39,846 bases of DNA. Source: Candidatus Curtissbacteria bacterium RIFOXYA1_FULL_41_14 (lineage in GTDB: Bacteria; Patescibacteriota; Microgenomatia; Curtissbacterales; GWA2-41-24). The notes beneath the pieces are model-generated. The model made no database searches. It worked only from the letters and a program-made list of their open reading frames with translations, and was not told where the DNA came from. This document shows, piece by piece, positions 5,892 through 14,171 of the stretch. Numbering within the stretch: position 1 is the first letter of the stretch; each line of letters begins with the position of its first letter. The position numbers and the translations under genes are program-made. The stretch covers positions 1 to 39,846 of the forward strand of contig MFCA01000001.1 of NCBI GenBank assembly GCA_001775095.1, in the 5' to 3' direction.

Positions 5892-6938
5892 GTGTTTGAG
5901 CCTAAGTTCAGCTTCACAAGCAAAATAGTCAATAGTTTAGGCACAATTGAGCGGCTTTACGGCTCTCTTTTGGAACAGGATCTGATACCATCTTTGGCGC
6001 TTAGTCTTTCGCAAGAGAACCAGATTCTGGCAACCCATCACTCGACAAGTATTGAGGGGAACCCCCTGTCTCCACGAGATGTCACAAATATAGTTTTGGG
6101 TGACCAAATTCCGACAACCAAAAGCGAAAAAGAAGTCAAGAATTACTTCGCAGTTCTCAATAAAATTGCCGTACTTGCCAAGAAAACTGAGCCTATTACG
6201 ACAAGCTTAACACTGGACCTGCACAAACAGTTAATGTCAGGCCTTATTACAAACGGCTTAGGCCAGTTCCGCGAAGGCGAAGTCTTTATTGGACACAAGA
6301 CAAAAGTTGAAATTGTGGTCAAGCACTCTCCTCCTTTCCATACGCGCAGCGAGATCGAAAAAGCCCTGCAGGAACTCTACCTATGGCTTGATAAAGATTC
6401 TCAGCTTCATCCTCTAATCAGAGCAGGGATTTTACACCACCAGTTTGCTTATCTTCATCCTTTCTTTGACGGAAACGGCCGTCTGGCCAGACTTCTAACC
6501 TCATACTTTCTGCTCCTGAAAAAATACGATGTTGTCAGATTTTTTATTCTGGATGATTATTACGATATAGACAGAGAGCAGTATTCCAATATGCTTCATA
6601 GCGCGGACACAGGCGACAAAACCCAGTGGCTCCAGTATTTTCTGGAAGGTATCGGCTATTCACTGCAAGCGGCTCTAGCCAGGATTAACGATTTCAAAAG
6701 AAAAGGCCTCGACCAAATTGAAGGCGAGAAAAGGGTTCTGGTAACCAATAGGGAAGAGGACGTGATCCAGATTGTAATTGATAAAAAAGCCGTCAAAAGT
6801 AGCGACATAGTAGACGAACTTAGTGTCACCAGACAGCAGGCGCATGCTCTTTTGGCATCTCTAGTTAAAAAGGGGATATTGAAAAAATTCGGCAGGACAA
6901 AAACAAGCTATTACAAACTTAAAAATCCCAAATATTAA
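5892..6938 (+). CDS. Fic-domain AMPylator with N-terminal inhibitory motif and winged helix
   Basis: 348 residues. Residues 189-200 are the Fic motif 'HPFFDGNGRLAR' with the catalytic His and phosphate-binding loop. Residues 51-57 'STSIEGN' match the inhibitory helix motif (S/T)xxxE(G/N), so Glu55 should block ATP in the resting state (class II Fic). The N-terminal region fits the Fic/DOC N domain. The last ~70 residues ('SSDIVDELSVTRQQAHALLASLVKKGIL') form a winged helix-turn-helix. Fic enzymes transfer AMP to Ser/Thr/Tyr of target proteins. Start is GTG, set by the promoter. It ends convergently, overlapping glnA by 4 nt. Confidence 0.9.
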   Translation: MFEPKFSFTSKIVNSLGTIERLYGSLLEQDLIPSLALSLSQENQILATHHSTSIEGNPLSPRDVTNIVLGDQIPTTKSEKEVKNYFAVLNKIAVLAKKTEPITTSLTLDLHKQLMSGLITNGLGQFREGEVFIGHKTKVEIVVKHSPPFHTRSEIEKALQELYLWLDKDSQLHPLIRAGILHHQFAYLHPFFDGNGRLARLLTSYFLLLKKYDVVRFFILDDYYDIDREQYSNMLHSADTGDKTQWLQYFLEGIGYSLQAALARINDFKRKGLDQIEGEKRVLVTNREEDVIQIVIDKKAVKSSDIVDELSVTRQQAHALLASLVKKGILKKFGRTKTSYYKLKNPKY

Positions 6939-8383
6939 AATGAATTCCAGAGGACCTGATTGGTGACCTCGTGGTGGTAGATTACTTCTGAAACCTTTAT
7001 CGATTTTCCCAACTCCCTTGGGCTTCTGTCGGCAACGGCGCTTTTAAAAGAAAGATATTTTTCTTTATTTTCTTCGCCTAAAATCTTGCCGGTAAACGTA
7101 CTGGACCTAAAAAGCCTGATGGCATCATTTATATTTCCGGGTAAGAACCTCAGCCTTTCCCTCCTGTTGCTGTTTACAGGTAACCTTTTTCCATTGAGTC
7201 CGATTTTTAAAATTGCAAAGATAACAAGATACGGATTGGCATCAGGAGCAACTGCCCGGATTTCAAGCCTGGTAGTTTTATCATTGCCTACCGGAAGTCT
7301 AACCATCGCACCGCGGTCAATTGCCGATGCCTTTATTTGGTTTGGCGCTTCAAAATGCGGATCCAGTCTTCTATAAGCGTTTACGCTAGAGGAGAAAATC
7401 AAGGAGAGTTCCGGAGCGTGGTTCAAAAGTTTGGAAACATAATCCCAGCCAAGAGCCGAAAGGCTGTCTTTTCCTTTTTTGTCGTAAAACAGATTTTTGC
7501 CGCCCTTAAACAGGGAAAAATTAGTATGCATTCCGCTTCCGTTAATACCAATCACCGGCTTTGGCAAAAATGTAGCGGTCATTCCCATGCTTGTAGCTAC
7601 CTGCCGGCAGACTAATTTGTAAAGCTGTATCTGATCGCAAGCTCTCAGGGCTTGCGTATAGGAGAAATTAAGTTCGAATTGAGAAGGTGCAACCTCCGGG
7701 TGGTCTTTTTCGTTTTTATAACCCATTGCCCGCTGTGCTTCAGCACAAGCATCAATAAACTGCCTGAGTTTATCCAAGGGAAGCGAGTGAAAATAGCCGC
7801 CGGTTGAAATAAGTTTAAAATCCTCTTCTTCGTAATTTTGTTCGGCGTTAACCCCGTCCATCAGAAAACCCTCGATCTCGGCAGAAACGTAAGCTTCAAT
7901 TTTTTCCTCCCTCTTCAACTGCCTGGTAAAATCCTGCAATTGTCCGCGCAAGTCAGATTCATATAAAGATCTGTCCCTATTTAAAATATTGGCAAACATA
8001 ATAACTTTCCCGGGCCCAAAAAGGTCCGCCGGTAACCACATAAAGCTGGTCCAGTCAATATCAAGGCGCAAATCAGATTCGCTTTGTACTGTAAAACCCC
8101 TGATTGATGAACCGTCGAATGTTAAATTTGCAGCTGATGCCAGCAAGAATTTCTTGTCGTAATCCAGCATATGCAATTTTCCTTCTATGTCAGAAAAACA
8201 AAGAGTAATCGCCTTTATCCTTTTCTCACTCTCTAAATATTTTCTGTACTCAACTTCCTGGTCTTTCGGATCAACACTGTCCCTTTTTTCTTTAGCCTTT
8301 AAATTCATCTCTTCTAATTTATCGTAAGGAATTTCAAGGAAATTTTTCAAAGAGGATTCGGAATTATTATAATTATTTTTCAT
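6935..8383 (-). CDS. glnA: Glutamine synthetase (type I-like)
   Basis: 482 residues. 'FDGSSIRGFTVQSESDL' is the beta-grasp latch region, 'YVSAEIEGFL' has the metal-binding ExE, 'HPEVAPSQFELNF' supplies the conserved His/Glu ligands, and 'GINGSGMHTNFSLF' and 'RLEIRAVAPDANPYL' complete the active site. It condenses glutamate and ammonia with ATP. The C terminus is short and I see no clear adenylylation tyrosine loop. No nitrogen regulators are adjacent, so it stands alone between fic and the CoA gene. Confidence 0.92.
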   Translation of the reverse strand: MKNNYNNSESSLKNFLEIPYDKLEEMNLKAKEKRDSVDPKDQEVEYRKYLESEKRIKAITLCFSDIEGKLHMLDYDKKFLLASAANLTFDGSSIRGFTVQSESDLRLDIDWTSFMWLPADLFGPGKVIMFANILNRDRSLYESDLRGQLQDFTRQLKREEKIEAYVSAEIEGFLMDGVNAEQNYEEEDFKLISTGGYFHSLPLDKLRQFIDACAEAQRAMGYKNEKDHPEVAPSQFELNFSYTQALRACDQIQLYKLVCRQVATSMGMTATFLPKPVIGINGSGMHTNFSLFKGGKNLFYDKKGKDSLSALGWDYVSKLLNHAPELSLIFSSSVNAYRRLDPHFEAPNQIKASAIDRGAMVRLPVGNDKTTRLEIRAVAPDANPYLVIFAILKIGLNGKRLPVNSNRRERLRFLPGNINDAIRLFRSSTFTGKILGEENKEKYLSFKSAVADRSPRELGKSIKVSEVIYHHEVTNQVLWNSF

Positions 8384-8395
8384 GTATTAAAGATA

Positions 8396-8424
8396 ATTAA
8401 AAAGGTATTTATTATAAATGTCAA
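8396..8424 (-). promoter_or_regulatory. Likely glnA promoter
   Basis: On the minus strand, TTGACA (8424-8419), 17 nt, then TTTAAT (8401-8396), 12 nt before the ATG. Confidence 0.5.
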
Positions 8425-8468
8425 GATATTTAATATTAATACGTGGCATTTAATTCTTCCTCTTAATT

Positions 8469-8584
8469 GTCATTGCGAGGAGTCCCGAGTTTACCGAGGG
8501 ACAACAAAGCAATCTTTATGAAATTTAATAGATTGCCACGCTCATTTCATCGAGTCAGACTCGATTTCATTCGCTCGCAATGAC
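8469..8584. repeat. Palindromic interspersed repeat
   Basis: Terminal inverted repeat GTCATTGCGAG (8469-8479) with CTCGCAATGAC (8574-8584), an inner pair GCAATCT/AGATTGC, and a central CGAGTCAGACTCG palindrome. The wording is typical of dispersed non-coding palindromes in several bacterial groups. It fills most of the glnA-coaD gap. Confidence 0.75.
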
Positions 8585-8644
8585 AGATGAGGATTATCTT
8601 AAAGATTCCGCTTTTTGACCGAATCCTGCCAAACTGGAAAGCTG

Positions 8645-8650
8645 ATATAA
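8645..8650 (+). promoter_or_regulatory. -10 box of the PPAT/DPCK gene
   Basis: TATAAT, 9 nt before the ATG. No clear -35 is seen. Confidence 0.45.
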
Positions 8651-8659
8651 TTTCCCCTA

Positions 8660-9634
8660 ATGGAATTTCAATATCAACACGTCGCCTGCGGTGGTACTTT
8701 CGATCTTTTACACAAAGGCCACAGGGCTTTTCTTCTTTTGGCCTTTAAAAATGCCGAATTTGTCACAATCGGCGTTACTACTGACGTATTTAACAAAAAA
8801 CTAAAAAAAACTCCCTTCCAAAACTACGATCAAAGAAGAAAGGAACTTCTATACTTTCTAAAATTAAAAGAAATGGACAAACGATCAAAAATAATGCCCC
8901 TCTATGATATCTATGGAACAACTCTCACTGATAAAACTATCGAAGCCCTAGTCGCTTCAAAAGAAACTTTAGACGGCGCAGTAGAAATTAATAAGACAAG
9001 AATACAAAGGGAACTCGTTAGACTCCCCCTTATCATCTGTCCGAGAGTGTTAGCCCAAGATAATAAAATACTGTCATCAACAAGAATTAGGGATGGAATA
9101 ATAAACAGGAACGGCCAGAGTTATTCAATGTTTTTAAATGGAGTCGCCAATAAAGCTTTGGCTAACAAAATTCGAAAGAGATTAAAAAAACCTTTAGGTC
9201 CGCTTGTGAAAATAACCAAAGCTTACGCGTCAAAAAATCCCCCATCAATCGCAATCGGCGACATGACAGTCGCAACCTTTCTAAAAAATAAAACTGTACC
9301 GAAAATTTCGATTATAGACTTAGTTGTCAATCGTCAAAAGAAATATGACTGCCCAACCCAGTTAGGATTTGAAAATAAAAATGTTGATTTCACGCTCAAA
9401 AATCCGGCGGGTGTGATTACACAACAATTGGTGCAAATTATGAAAAAAGCAATCAAGGAAAAGAGGCAAAAACTGGTCATTAGAGTTATCGGGGAAGAAG
9501 ATCTGGCAACAATTCCGGCAATTCTTTTAAGCCCTCTCGGTTACTCAATATATTATGGCCAACCTGCTTTAGGTACAATTAAAGTTACAGTAGACGAAAA
9601 AATCAAACAAGACATTTGTGGCATTCTCCTGTGA
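8660..9634 (+). CDS. Fused phosphopantetheine adenylyltransferase / GTP-dependent dephospho-CoA kinase
   Basis: 324 residues with two domains. Residues 1-~155 are a nucleotidyltransferase of the archaeal/eukaryotic PPAT type: 'CGGTFDLLHKGHRAFL' is the (T/H)xGH adenylyl site and 'ILSSTRIRDG' the second motif. Residues ~165-324 match the DUF359 family, shown in archaea to be GTP-dependent dephospho-CoA kinase: 'AIGDMTVATFL', 'SIIDLVVNRQ', 'NPAGVITQQL', 'VIGEEDLATIPAILL', 'YGQPALG'. The protein would thus carry out the last two steps of CoA synthesis, 4'-phosphopantetheine to dephospho-CoA to CoA. No other pan/coa gene is nearby. Both assignments rest on motifs I recognise, not on a search. Confidence 0.88.
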   Translation: MEFQYQHVACGGTFDLLHKGHRAFLLLAFKNAEFVTIGVTTDVFNKKLKKTPFQNYDQRRKELLYFLKLKEMDKRSKIMPLYDIYGTTLTDKTIEALVASKETLDGAVEINKTRIQRELVRLPLIICPRVLAQDNKILSSTRIRDGIINRNGQSYSMFLNGVANKALANKIRKRLKKPLGPLVKITKAYASKNPPSIAIGDMTVATFLKNKTVPKISIIDLVVNRQKKYDCPTQLGFENKNVDFTLKNPAGVITQQLVQIMKKAIKEKRQKLVIRVIGEEDLATIPAILLSPLGYSIYYGQPALGTIKVTVDEKIKQDICGILL

Positions 9635-9646
9635 CCGCTCACTTTC

Positions 9647-9716
9647 CCCTATGCGCACTCCCGGAGTGCGCATAGGGTTTGACTTTGCTCACTCCGGGAG
9701 TGCGCTCAGAGCAAGA
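9647..9716. repeat. GC-rich double palindrome
   Basis: A perfect 15-bp inverted repeat, CCCTATGCGCACTCC (9647-9661) with GGAGTGCGCATAGGG (9663-9677), followed by a related palindrome CACTCCGGGAGTG (9690-9702). It may stop transcription after the CoA gene, but no U-tract follows directly. A REP-like element is as likely. Confidence 0.6.
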
Positions 9717-9754
9717 TACCAAATTTCACAAATTCATCTTTCTCTGTTAAACTT

Positions 9755-10189
9755 TTGACTAACTTGAAAATATTAATCAGTTTTTTAGGAAAATACGCAC
9801 TTTACCTGGCTCTTTTGCAAGCTTGGGTCGCCACCTTAGGGAGCCTTTATTATTCAGAAATCCAAAAACTTGAACCCTGTGTACTTTGCTGGTGGCAAAG
9901 AATCTTTATGTACCCGATAATTATCATCTTGGCCGTCGGCATGCTCCGCAAGGATAAAAACGTTGTCTTCTACGTGCTTCCAATGGCAATTATTGGTGCC
10001 GCAATAGCCTTTTACCAATATCTTTTACAGTTCACACCACTTGCTGAAGTTAACCCGATAGTGTGTACCACGGTATCATGCGAAGAAATCCAGGTCGCTT
10101 ATTTTGGCTTTATCACAATTCCATTTCTTTCCTTTCTGGGTTTTGTTGCAATCACGGCACTGATGCTGATAAAATTACGAACTAAATGA
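9755..10189 (+). CDS. DsbB-family quinone-linked disulfide oxidase
   Basis: 144 residues with about four membrane helices. The first extracytoplasmic pair is in 'EPCVLCWWQRIFMYP' (CxxC before the WWQR signature). A second pair is C...C in 'PIVCTTVSCEEIQ'. DsbB reoxidises DsbA and passes electrons to quinone. Start is TTG at 9755; a second TTG at 9764 fits a TAAACT box slightly better. It overlaps the DsbA-like gene by 4 nt (ATGA), so the two form an operon. Confidence 0.88.
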   Translation: MTNLKILISFLGKYALYLALLQAWVATLGSLYYSEIQKLEPCVLCWWQRIFMYPIIIILAVGMLRKDKNVVFYVLPMAIIGAAIAFYQYLLQFTPLAEVNPIVCTTVSCEEIQVAYFGFITIPFLSFLGFVAITALMLIKLRTK

Positions 10190-10833
10190 GTGCTGAAAAG
10201 AAATTTCTTATCGGAATCGGCCTGGTAACTCTCATTCTGGTTGCTTTCGGCGTTTTCTTTCTTGGCAAACAGGGTGCGACCCCACAGGTTGAATCGGCAA
10301 CAGTCCAAAGCGTGCTTGAACAACAAGCCCGCTGGACTAAAGGCAACCCCGATGCTCCTGTTAAAATTATCGAATTTGCTGATTTTGAATGCCCTGCGTG
10401 CGCTACGGTCAATCCAATTGTCCAGCAGGTAGTCGCCGAAAATCAAGACAAAGTCTATTATTCTTACAGAAATTATCCTCTTCCTTCGCATATAAATTCC
10501 AAGATTGCCGCTCAAGCCGCCGAAGCGTCAGGACTCCAGAGTAAATATTGGGAAATGACTGATCTTCTTTTCAAAAAACAAAATGACTGGATTACTTCTA
10601 CAAATCCGAAAGATTTATTTACTTCTTACGGCCAAGAATTGGGCCTCGACATTGAAAAATTTAAAAGCGACCTTGAAACGTCGATAGCTGTGGTTAATCA
10701 GGATTATGCAGACGGTAATAAGATTGGAATTCAAGCAACTCCGACCTTTTTTATTAATGGAGAGAAATATGAAGGCGCAATGCAAAAATTACAGTTTCAG
10801 GAAATAATTAACAAGGCTAGTACTTCAGAATAA
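10186..10833 (+). CDS. Membrane-anchored DsbA-like thiol oxidoreductase
   Basis: 215 residues. An N-terminal helix (FLIGIGLVTLILVAFGVFFL) anchors it outside the membrane. 'IEFADFECPACATV' holds the CPAC active site, and 'GIQATPTFFINGEKYEGA' is the cis-Pro loop of the DSBA family. It should oxidise or shuffle cysteines in exported proteins, with the preceding DsbB homologue as its oxidant. It converges with the sodX-like gene and overlaps it by 17 nt. Confidence 0.9.
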   Translation: MSAEKKFLIGIGLVTLILVAFGVFFLGKQGATPQVESATVQSVLEQQARWTKGNPDAPVKIIEFADFECPACATVNPIVQQVVAENQDKVYYSYRNYPLPSHINSKIAAQAAEASGLQSKYWEMTDLLFKKQNDWITSTNPKDLFTSYGQELGLDIEKFKSDLETSIAVVNQDYADGNKIGIQATPTFFINGEKYEGAMQKLQFQEIINKASTSE

Positions 10834-11101
10834 CCTTTCCTACAATTTGGCTGAATTTAATAGACCCCATCCTTGAGCTCATTTGTTTATTATCCCCGTT
10901 GACAAAAAAGTACCCGCGTTTACTTTCCGCAACTCTTTTTATATAGAATGTTCCCTGCTTTTGAAAAACGACCGCATCTCCGGCTTTAGGAACTATCCAA
11001 TTAAAAGTCATCACATGATCGCCGGTATGATAACTCGGCTCCATACTTTTGTCATGAACAATAAAGCGGGAAATGGGGAAAAATTTACTTGGGATAGACA
11101 A
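10817..11101 (-). CDS. sodX: Signal-peptidase-like NiSOD maturation protease
   Basis: About 94 residues of the S24/S26 peptidase fold: 'VHDKSMEPSYHTGDHV' carries the catalytic Ser and 'GTFYIKRVAE' the general-base Lys, then 'YFFVNGDNKQMSSR'. Directly upstream is a NiSOD gene whose precursor needs its leader removed to expose His1. That pairing is the known sodN-sodX arrangement, so I assign the role by motif plus context. The track start at 11221 would give a 40-residue extension inside sodN. I prefer the TTG at 11101, which overlaps the sodN stop by 17 nt and begins at the conserved part. Confidence 0.8.
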   Translation of the reverse strand: MSIPSKFFPISRFIVHDKSMEPSYHTGDHVMTFNWIVPKAGDAVVFQKQGTFYIKRVAESKRGYFFVNGDNKQMSSRMGSIKFSQIVGKVILKY

Positions 11102-11582
11102 TTTCACCTTCGGTCGGGTAACCTGACTTAACTCGGATGGTTTCGCGGCCCTTTGTTTCCCAGAAAATCTGGGCAAATTTTTGGACAGATGCGAGTAACT
11201 GATTGGCTGCGTCCAAATCAACCTCTTGCCTGGCTTTTGAGGCTTGCTTCATGATATTAAAAACCAAATCGTGAAGGTCTTTATAGTTATCAATATGTTC
11301 CGGCTTAAAATAATCGCCCCAGATAATACGTACCTGATGCTTTATTAGCTCTGCATGTTCCTCCTTAACTTTTTGAAGTCTTGATACCTGATGTACAAAC
11401 TTCTTCCGATCCTCAACTTTTTCTGACGCGAGTTCTAACTCGTTTATCATGCTAGTCATCCTGATTACAGTATGAGCCGCCATTTGAGCCTCATGAGGAT
11501 CATAAATGCCGCAGGGAATATCGCAGTGAGCGTAAGCAATAGCAGGTTTAAAAATTAAATCAGCAAGTCTTAATAAATACAT
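11085..11582 (-). CDS. sodN: Nickel superoxide dismutase precursor
   Basis: 165 residues. After an 18-residue leader comes 'HCDIPCGIYDP', the nickel hook of NiSOD: Cys2, Cys6, the His1 side chain and the backbone amide bind Ni once the leader is cut. The rest is a helical bundle, as in the family. At about 147 residues the mature chain is longer than the ~117 of Streptomyces NiSOD. It dismutates superoxide. A promoter lies 9 nt upstream and the maturation protease follows with overlap. The leader (YLLRLADLIFKPAIAYA) has hydrophobic character and might target the membrane. Confidence 0.93.
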   Translation of the reverse strand: MYLLRLADLIFKPAIAYAHCDIPCGIYDPHEAQMAAHTVIRMTSMINELELASEKVEDRKKFVHQVSRLQKVKEEHAELIKHQVRIIWGDYFKPEHIDNYKDLHDLVFNIMKQASKARQEVDLDAANQLLASVQKFAQIFWETKGRETIRVKSGYPTEGEIVYPK

Positions 11583-11591
11583 AGGCTGAAA

Positions 11592-11620
11592 TTTATACCA
11601 AGTGGAAAATTAATTTGCAA
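11592..11620 (-). promoter_or_regulatory. sodN promoter
   Basis: On the minus strand, TTGCAA (11620-11615), 17 nt, TATAAA (11597-11592), 9 nt before the ATG. Confidence 0.65.
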
Positions 11621-11637
11621 TAGGCAAAATCAGGTAA

Positions 11638-11651
11638 CACCCCCGGGGGTG
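11638..11651. repeat. 14-bp perfect palindrome upstream of sodN
   Basis: CACCCCCGGGGGTG lies between the end of the ECF-like gene and the sodN -35. It could be an operator for a metal or redox regulator, or the stem of a terminator for the upstream gene; no U-tract is seen. Confidence 0.45.
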
Positions 11652-11664
11652 AGCCATATGCTAA

Positions 11665-12327
11665 CTAGGAGCCCAGGAGATAATTCTTGGCAATTTTAAT
11701 ACCAGTTGGCAAAAGCTTCTTTACAGACAGAAATCCCAAAACATTATTCATTAAAAGATACGAAGCGCTGATTCCTAAAGTAAATATTGACCTTTCAAAA
11801 ATGACTACCGGAATCAGTGAAATCCAAACACTAGAAGGCAAATTAAATGCGTATAGAAAGGCAATACTGCCTACAGAGTGCATCGTAAAGGTTGTACCCA
11901 AACTTTTGGCTATCAAAAAACGGTCACGAAACCGCCAAGCTAAAAAGGGAATCAGCCAAAAAGAACTGTAAAACCAGGCAGCCCGACCTTCAGGATGCAG
12001 ATTAAAAGCAAGTATCGCCAAAGCCGGAACAATTAAAACTTGGCGGTCTTTTCTGGCAAAAAACCAAATCCCAAACATGATTGGAAAAAGGCGGATAATT
12101 GAGGCTCTATCAATTGAGGAAAAACCATGAACTGCCAAATTCAAAATCTGCATCAAAAAAACCGAGATAATGCCAAGGGGAGTACCTAGAAAAGCTCCTG
12201 AAACAGGCGCAAGCAAGTCAAAAAGAGTAAACCTCGCATCTGACCCGACAATCTCGTTAACAGGAACCTGAAGTGCCCCAAACCCTAAGACTGTGAATAA
12301 AACTATAAAAACAAGTTTACTTTTCAT
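11665..12327 (-). CDS. Multi-pass membrane protein, ECF-transporter S-component-like
   Basis: About 220 residues with 5-6 predicted membrane helices, for example 'KLVFIVLFTVLGFGALQVPV', 'GTPLGIISVFLMQILNLAV' and 'SIFTLGISASYLLMNNVLGF'. The internal 'LAPVSGAFLGTPLGIISVFL' resembles the helix 2-3 region of vitamin-type ECF substrate-binding subunits. That likeness is weak and no ATPase lies nearby. I start at ATG 12327 because the track extension to 12399 is encoded by hairpin-like sequence. Confidence 0.55.
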   Translation of the reverse strand: MKSKLVFIVLFTVLGFGALQVPVNEIVGSDARFTLFDLLAPVSGAFLGTPLGIISVFLMQILNLAVHGFSSIDRASIIRLFPIMFGIWFFARKDRQVLIVPALAILAFNLHPEGRAAWFYSSFWLIPFLAWRFRDRFLIAKSLGTTFTMHSVGSIAFLYAFNLPSSVWISLIPVVIFERSIFTLGISASYLLMNNVLGFLSVKKLLPTGIKIAKNYLLGS

Positions 12328-12460
12328 GAGCTTGTCATTTATATAATACCAGGCTGCGGAAAACAACCCCAATTGAGCAGAAGACGATGGCCTCGCCAAA
12401 GGCGGGCGAGCTTTACAGAAACTAGCCTTATGAAAACTTTTTTAAAGCTGTTAATCATAT

Positions 12461-13807
12461 TTATACGTGTTGAATTTTTGAAGAAACTCGCTCTTCAGTA
12501 ATCCGTTTTGCTGCAATAAAGCGATTTACTACCTTATATTGTGATATCACAATGAAAACAATGAATGCAATCAGTATTTGATTTGTAATCGCTCCAAGCG
12601 CAAGTAGTAAAAGTCGAGCATCTCTTTTAAAAGAAACATCTCTCGTTTTTAATTTTACTCCAGTGATTACGGCAAATTTACTTGACATATAGTCTTGAAG
12701 AATATCAGCAAGTAACACAAAAATTGCTATCGGTAAAATAAAATTATTACCGGTAATAATCCAATATCCATACGCCATACCCGCAATTACTATTGCATCC
12801 ACATACCTATCCAATATCGGATCTATCCATTTACCCCAATTAGTGCCCATGAACTTAAGCCTGGACAGTTCTCCATCAATTCCGTCGACTATTGACAAAA
12901 GTTGGATCATCAATCCGCCAAAAACAAACCAAGGATAACCGCCTTTAGCTAAAATGAAAAATGTAAATATCGCCAAAAAGGGAATTATAAATGAAATTAT
13001 ATTAGGGGTAAGAGGGGTGTGTATAAGAAATTTCGTCATAAAAGTTGAAACTTTTCTGTTTAACAATTTTGAAATATTTCCATCTGCGGCTTTAGTTAAA
13101 CTTGCCAAAAGTTTTTTCTCGGCAAATTTTATGTCTTTATAAGTATCACAATCCGCCCAGAAGTTACCCCTATTATTAAATGTTCTTAAATTACCTTTTT
13201 GAACAAAAACGTTTACGCCATTAGTTAAGGAATTTTTACCTATGCTTGTGGTTTTTTCGAGGGCTTTAAAAATATGGGGTGAGCAAAAAAACATGCCTGT
13301 ATCAAAGGCATTATAATTTACAATATGCTTTCCAATATTTGTTACTTTACCCATTTTAACCATAACTTTTGTTGTATCTTTAATATCAAGCGAAGATTTT
13401 AAATTATGATCTATTGCAAGTGCGCATTCATTCTTTTTCAATTTTAATCTTTGAAGTTTTTTCAAGGTTGAGGGATCAAAAACATGATCGCTCATAAGTA
13501 GTACAAAATTTTCCTTAAAATATTTTTTGGCAAGGAGCGCGGAAATTCCGTTTGCTTTTTCCCAATTGTTATTGTGGACGTAAGAAATGAAAACATTATA
13601 TTTTTTTCCGTTGCCTAGGAATCCCCGAAGATCCTTACCTTTGTACCCGGTAACTATTACAAATTCGTTGATACCTGCTTCTTTTGCACCTAAGATCACC
13701 CGCTCAATAATCTTTAAACCCAAAAGCGGCATAAGCGACTTATGTCGCCCCCGTGTCACCGGCTGCATTCGTGTGCCGTTTCCGGCTGCTAAAATTAACG
13801 CTTTCAT
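12461..13807 (-). CDS. Nucleotidyltransferase fused to CDP-alcohol phosphatidyltransferase (IPCT/DIPPS-like)
   Basis: 448 residues. The N-terminal ~230 are a sugar-nucleotidyltransferase: 'ALILAAGNGTRMQPVTRGRHKSL' is the NTP-binding loop and 'VLLMSDHVFDP' the metal-binding region. The C-terminal ~200 are an integral-membrane CDP-alcohol transferase with 'DGIDGELSR' and the spaced G...D...D ('GKWIDPILDR'). This order equals the bifunctional inositol-1-phosphate cytidylyltransferase / di-myo-inositol-phosphate-phosphate synthase. The product could instead be another phosphodiester lipid head group. The start is ATG 13807, where the conserved 'MKALILAAGNG' begins. Confidence 0.82.
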   Translation of the reverse strand: MKALILAAGNGTRMQPVTRGRHKSLMPLLGLKIIERVILGAKEAGINEFVIVTGYKGKDLRGFLGNGKKYNVFISYVHNNNWEKANGISALLAKKYFKENFVLLMSDHVFDPSTLKKLQRLKLKKNECALAIDHNLKSSLDIKDTTKVMVKMGKVTNIGKHIVNYNAFDTGMFFCSPHIFKALEKTTSIGKNSLTNGVNVFVQKGNLRTFNNRGNFWADCDTYKDIKFAEKKLLASLTKAADGNISKLLNRKVSTFMTKFLIHTPLTPNIISFIIPFLAIFTFFILAKGGYPWFVFGGLMIQLLSIVDGIDGELSRLKFMGTNWGKWIDPILDRYVDAIVIAGMAYGYWIITGNNFILPIAIFVLLADILQDYMSSKFAVITGVKLKTRDVSFKRDARLLLLALGAITNQILIAFIVFIVISQYKVVNRFIAAKRITEERVSSKIQHV

Positions 13808-14000
13808 ATTTTTTTTATATGTTAGTAATAAAAAACTGACATTCAAAAATGCCCAATTTTTCAATTCCTGGCAGGTAATAATTTAAGAGTTACTCTATTC
13901 TAAAAAGGAGATTGCTATGAAAGAGTAAATATAAATCCTTTTATTAATGATCTATGAAATTAAAGTTGGTGTATTATAACAGAAATGAGCACAGCGACCA

Positions 14001-14149
14001 ACTATAGGCTTGAGTGTGCGATGGTATTCGGGTCGGACTCCGAAAATTGTTTAATGATAACAATGAGGAGGTCATCGACTCTGAAGAGTCCCAGACTCTG
14101 AAGAGCTAAATTGCTAGCGTTTCAGCTTGAGGCGTTAAATAATTACTTA
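14001..14149 (+). repeat. Island repeat copy A
   Basis: First of four same-orientation repeats (A-D). The core encodes 'KLFNDNNEE' and, after a 37-nt palindromic insert at 14068-14104, 'AKLLAFQLEALNNYL' in a different frame. A starts with ACTATAGG like copy B. The region 13808-14200 has no gene: beyond this repeat I see only short AT-rich sequence. Confidence 0.75.
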
Positions 14150-14171
14150 AAAGTAAATTTCCTTATAGCCA

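Noticed and set aside
11583-11664. Riboswitch upstream of sodN
   Set aside because: Only a 14-bp palindrome and a promoter are visible; the message appears leaderless, leaving no room for a 5' riboswitch.
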